Source: Hongsoonwoonella zoysiae (lineage in GTDB: Bacteria; Pseudomonadota; Alphaproteobacteria; Rhizobiales; Stappiaceae). From it: DNA of 64,000 bases. The notes beneath the pieces were generated by a model. That model did no database searches. It was given only the letters and a program-made list of their open reading frames with translations, and was not told the origin of the DNA. The position numbers were made by a program, and so were the translations under genes. The stretch spans positions 933,236 through 997,235 of the forward strand of contig NZ_JABRXF010000001.1 in the NCBI RefSeq assembly GCF_013266695.1, given 5' to 3'. Of this stretch, positions 61,555 through 64,000 are shown one piece after another. Numbering within the stretch: the first letter of the stretch is position 1; every line of letters starts with the position of its first letter.

Positions 61555-61936
61555 TAGGATACATGTCGTAGACTACACCGGCCACGGTGATTCTTTCCGC
61601 CTTCATTCTGTTTTCCGAAAGGTCTTTCGAGCGGTGACCGGATGCCAGCACCTCCTGGCCGGCGCTCAACGTTCCCTCCTCGAGCCCTGCGCCGCGCATT
61701 CTCGACGAGGGGCCGAGTTCCACACGCCACATTTCTCCATCGACGTCGACTTCGAGAATGCCATGTGGGGGGCCGATGTAGATTTCCCTGATCAATCCGG
61801 TCAGTTCGAACTGGCCATCCTCCGCCCAACGCCAGCCATGGTGGGCAAGTGCGGGCAGGCTCAGGAGGCTTGCGCCCGCGCCTAGCAGGAATGCGCGCCT
61901 GCCGATGGGCGGATATTCGGTGGTGGTGCGTTTCAT
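61544..61936 (-). CDS. DUF6152 family secreted protein, C-terminus altered by the element
   Basis: 130 residues. A Tat-like signal (RRAFLLGAGASLLSLPALA) and a DUF6152 domain (HHGWRWAEDGQFELTGLIREIYIGPPHGILEVDVDG) end in YDMYPRVY. The last codons and the TGA lie in the inverted repeat at 61544-61554. Removing the element with one TA gives YDMYPNRSG and a TGA, a plausible original end. I start at MKRTTTEYP. Confidence 0.82.
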   Translation of the reverse strand: MKRTTTEYPPIGRRAFLLGAGASLLSLPALAHHGWRWAEDGQFELTGLIREIYIGPPHGILEVDVDGEMWRVELGPSSRMRGAGLEEGTLSAGQEVLASGHRSKDLSENRMKAERITVAGVVYDMYPRVY

Positions 61937-62100
61937 CGGCCCGTCCTCCAGCATAATTCGCGTGCCATTGCCAGAAGATGGGTCGCTCCGGCGCGATTGC
62001 CAGACGGTCCGCTATGGCGGATTACGTATTCTTCAATTCACTATACTTATGTAAACTGCCACTTCGTATTGATTTCTATATGTGTTCTGGAGGCGACAAG

Positions 62101-62865
62101 ATGTTTCAAAATGTATGGTGTAGACATCCTTTCGCTTACGTGAAGTTTTTAAGCCTGTCGTTATGTGTCTTGTCCTCCGCGCCCTCGCTCGCCGCGGAGC
62201 TTGCCACTGCATCCTCAAGCGTCAACCTCCGGGCGGGCCCCGGCACGAACTACCAGGTGCTTACCACGGTTCCCGCCGGCGCGAGCGTTACCGTCTATTC
62301 CTGCAATTCCGGCTATTCTTGGTGCGATATCGACTTTGCCGGACAGCGCGGCTATGTGGCAGGCAAATATCTGAACTACGCGGTTCAGGGCACTTACTAT
62401 GGCCGTGCGCTTCCCGCGATAGGGCTGACCCTTGGGCTGCCGCTTTTCTGGGATTCCTATCCGGTCTACCGGCCGATCTATCGTCCCCGGCCACCCATTT
62501 ACCGGCCTCCCCATCGGCCGCCCGGATGGAGGCCGCCCGGCAACCGTCCGCCGGGTTGGAGACCACCGGGCCAGCGTCCACCCGGCTGGCGGCCTCCGAG
62601 ACCCGAACATCCGATAGCCCGCCCGCCGGGTCAGCGCCCGCCGGGAGCAAGGCCGCCCAACAGGCCGAGGCCACCTGGAGCGCGGCCGCCGGGGCAAAGA
62701 CCGCCCGGTGCGCGCCCACCCGGACGCCCAAGGCCGCCTTCAGCTCGTCCACCCGGCCAAAGGCCTCCCAATTTCAGGCCGCCCGGCGGCAATCGGCCCG
62801 GTGCGCGCCCCGGTGGAGGCAGGCCGCGTCCCAGTAGTGGGCGGGGCCAAGGACGCCGCCGTTAA
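62101..62865 (+). CDS. Secreted SH3-domain protein with RPPG repeats
   Basis: 254 residues. A signal segment (FLSLSLCVLSSAPSLAAE), one SH3 domain (VNLRAGPGTNYQVLTTVP, WCDIDFAGQRGYVAGKYL) and a long Pro/Arg/Gly tail of RPPGxRPP units. The same layout as the 870-residue protein at 19847, but shorter. GGAGGCGACAAG before the ATG fixes the start. The tail is highly basic; role unknown. Confidence 0.78.
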   Translation: MFQNVWCRHPFAYVKFLSLSLCVLSSAPSLAAELATASSSVNLRAGPGTNYQVLTTVPAGASVTVYSCNSGYSWCDIDFAGQRGYVAGKYLNYAVQGTYYGRALPAIGLTLGLPLFWDSYPVYRPIYRPRPPIYRPPHRPPGWRPPGNRPPGWRPPGQRPPGWRPPRPEHPIARPPGQRPPGARPPNRPRPPGARPPGQRPPGARPPGRPRPPSARPPGQRPPNFRPPGGNRPGARPGGGRPRPSSGRGQGRRR

Positions 62866-62898
62866 GGCTTGAGGATTTGATTTCGAAGGATCAACGAG

Positions 62899-63816
62899 AT
62901 GAAACGATTTTTGAGTGCCGCAAGACATACGATCGCAGGGCTGGCCGGCGCGGCGTTGCTGGCCATGACCATGGCGGGGAGCGCCCATGCCGATGCAATG
63001 GAAGATGCGATCAAGCGCGGCAGCCTGCGCATCGGTATCGCCGAGGAAAACTTCCTGCCGTGGATTGGCCGGAACGCGGATGGTACCCTTCTGGGTTTCG
63101 AAGTGGATGTCGCGCGCGATCTTGCCGGGGTGCTGGGTGTCGATGCCGATTTCGTCGAGCTGCCGTTCGACGATCTTTCGAATCACCTTCTCATCGGAGA
63201 TATCGACGTGATCGTCTCCGCCTATTCGGTAACCTCTGAACGCGCACGCTCCCTGCTTTACTCGATTCCTTATGGGGAAACCGATTACTGGCTCGTCGTC
63301 GACAAGAGCACGTTGCCGGAAGGTGCCGACGAGGGTGAATATGACGTGGAAGGATACAAGGTCGGCGTGATGGATGATTCCATTGCCGAGACGCTCGCCG
63401 GACGCCTTTTCAATCAGGCCGAGATCGTTGCGCTTGCCGACGAGGCGGCTGCGCGCGATGCCTTCGAGAAGGGCGAACTCAATGCGATTATCGTCCCAAC
63501 GCCCTATCCGACTTATATCATGCTGAGGAATCCCGACCGTTTCCTGCTTGGCAGCGACAGTCTGTTCGGCACGTCGGAAGCGGTGGCGGTCAGGCCCGAT
63601 TCCCAGCGTTTCGTGAATTTCATAAACGCTTGGATTATCGAGAACCAGGCGAGCGGCCGGCTTGCGGAAGCACGCGAATACTGGTTTGGCTCGTTCGACT
63701 GGATGGACCGTCTCGATGAAAGCGCGGGCGAGTCCGACGAGCAGCCGGCAGATTCGCCCGATAGTCCGCCCGTAGAGAATACGGAAGAGCCGGAATCGGA
63801 GGGCGAGGCTAATTGA
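62899..63816 (+). CDS. Periplasmic substrate-binding protein (SBP_bac_3 type)
   Basis: 305 residues. A signal peptide (AGLAGAALLAMTMAGSAHA), then the family 3 solute-binding fold (LRIGIAEENFLPWIGRNADGTLLGFEVDVARDLAGVLGV; FVELPFDDLSNHLLIGDIDVIVSAYSVTSERA). The C-terminus is an acidic linker. No permease or ATPase is adjacent, so it may be an orphan or sensor. It follows the SH3 gene by 33 bp, probably in one unit. Confidence 0.84.
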   Translation: MKRFLSAARHTIAGLAGAALLAMTMAGSAHADAMEDAIKRGSLRIGIAEENFLPWIGRNADGTLLGFEVDVARDLAGVLGVDADFVELPFDDLSNHLLIGDIDVIVSAYSVTSERARSLLYSIPYGETDYWLVVDKSTLPEGADEGEYDVEGYKVGVMDDSIAETLAGRLFNQAEIVALADEAAARDAFEKGELNAIIVPTPYPTYIMLRNPDRFLLGSDSLFGTSEAVAVRPDSQRFVNFINAWIIENQASGRLAEAREYWFGSFDWMDRLDESAGESDEQPADSPDSPPVENTEEPESEGEAN

Positions 63817-63858
63817 TGGGGGTCTTATCCCCCACCAGCACGCATTTGCTTGCGGCGG

Positions 63859-64000
63859 TCAGGCGGCCTGATCGAGACGCGCTTCGACGATCCTGACAAC
63901 ATCGGCCATGATGTCGGTAAGCTGGAAGTCCTTGGGCGTATAGACCGCCGCGACGCCCATTGCGCGCAGGGCCTGCGCATCCTCGTTGGGGATGATGCCG
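63859..64000 (-). CDS. Cobalamin-dependent mutase C-terminus, ethylmalonyl-CoA mutase-like (partial)
   Basis: The visible 46 codons read GIIPNEDAQALRAMGVAAVYTPKDF and end EARLDQAA. This is the end of a B12-binding domain; VYTPKDF fits the ethylmalonyl-CoA mutase (MeaA) type more than methylmalonyl-CoA mutase. The rest lies beyond the right edge. Confidence 0.62.
   Translation of the reverse strand, partial: GIIPNEDAQALRAMGVAAVYTPKDFQLTDIMADVVRIVEARLDQAA

Noticed and set aside
61978-62100. N-terminal extension of the SH3 protein
   Set aside because: The inner ATG at 62101 has GGAGGCGACAAG before it and is followed by the signal segment.
62500-62830. GC-rich direct repeats
   Set aside because: Coding repeats for RPPG units, not an array or satellite.
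63817-63834. Small hairpin TGGGGG / CCCCCA after the binding-protein gene
   Set aside because: Six-bp stem with no T-run; could be chance.

Overview
The window is 64 kb of GC-rich chromosome from an alphaproteobacterium, most probably of the order Hyphomicrobiales (Rhizobiales). The pointers are the RpoH / CarD / FdxA / S4-protein / Suv3-like helicase neighbourhood, a pyruvate carboxylase with a TTG start, a full C-P lyase operon with a DUF1045 gene, OpgG/OpgH glucan genes, and the final 46 codons of what looks like an ethylmalonyl-CoA mutase at the right edge. I cannot name the genus. There is no phage, CRISPR array, rRNA operon or plasmid gene, so this reads as ordinary chromosome with a few mobile or repeated sequences. 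Layout. (1) 1-2.2 kb: the start of a secreted outer-membrane-type protein, then a truncated haemoglobin gene followed by a PAS-adenylate cyclase gene, a likely gas- or redox-sensing pair. (2) 2.4-10.7 kb: an SDR, an FMN/Fe-S glutamate-synthase-family protein, and a catabolic unit with a LacI regulator, an 18-bp perfect palindromic operator, a TRAP transporter (dctP-dctQ-dctM) and an enolase-superfamily dehydratase. A terminator-like hairpin separates dctP from dctQ. (3) 10.9-23.5 kb: an FAD-linked oxidase, a DUF188 protein, the opgG-(opgI-like)-opgH operon, a Ca2+-type P-ATPase, a large secreted SH3 protein with a basic repetitive tail, and a second SDR. (4) 23.7-33.5 kb: tRNA-Arg(CCT), a degenerate nuclease-like protein overlapping a lipoprotein M48 protease, then on the minus strand rpoH, carD, fdxA, an S4 protein and a large helicase. 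(5) 34.2-43 kb: pyruvate carboxylase, macro-domain protein, GATase, TerB-like protein and an AsmA protein. (6) 42.9-51.2 kb: the C-P lyase operon phnGHIJKL-DUF1045-phnMN on the minus strand, divergent from phnF. A palindrome and a Pho-box-like sequence lie between them. (7) 51.4-64 kb: wrbA, a CYTH-CHAD protein, tRNA-Leu(CAA), YHS and SnoaL-like proteins, a zinc-ribbon/cyclase-like/ATPase/TPR regulator, a DsbB-YqaA membrane group, a DUF6152/DUF6644 pair split by a 266-bp MITE-like element, a second secreted SH3 protein, and a periplasmic binding protein. The most notable non-gene signals are the MITE-like element at 61289-61554, whose insertion can be undone on paper to restore a plausible gene end, and a 112-bp dispersed intergenic repeat present twice (26509-26620 and 53814-53925). 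I found no clearly new multi-gene system. The best candidates for new biology are the globin-cyclase pair, the DUF1045 2H-phosphoesterase-like protein in a phn operon with no phnP in view, the opgI-like small gene, and the cyclase-like regulator that has lost its substrate-binding residues.
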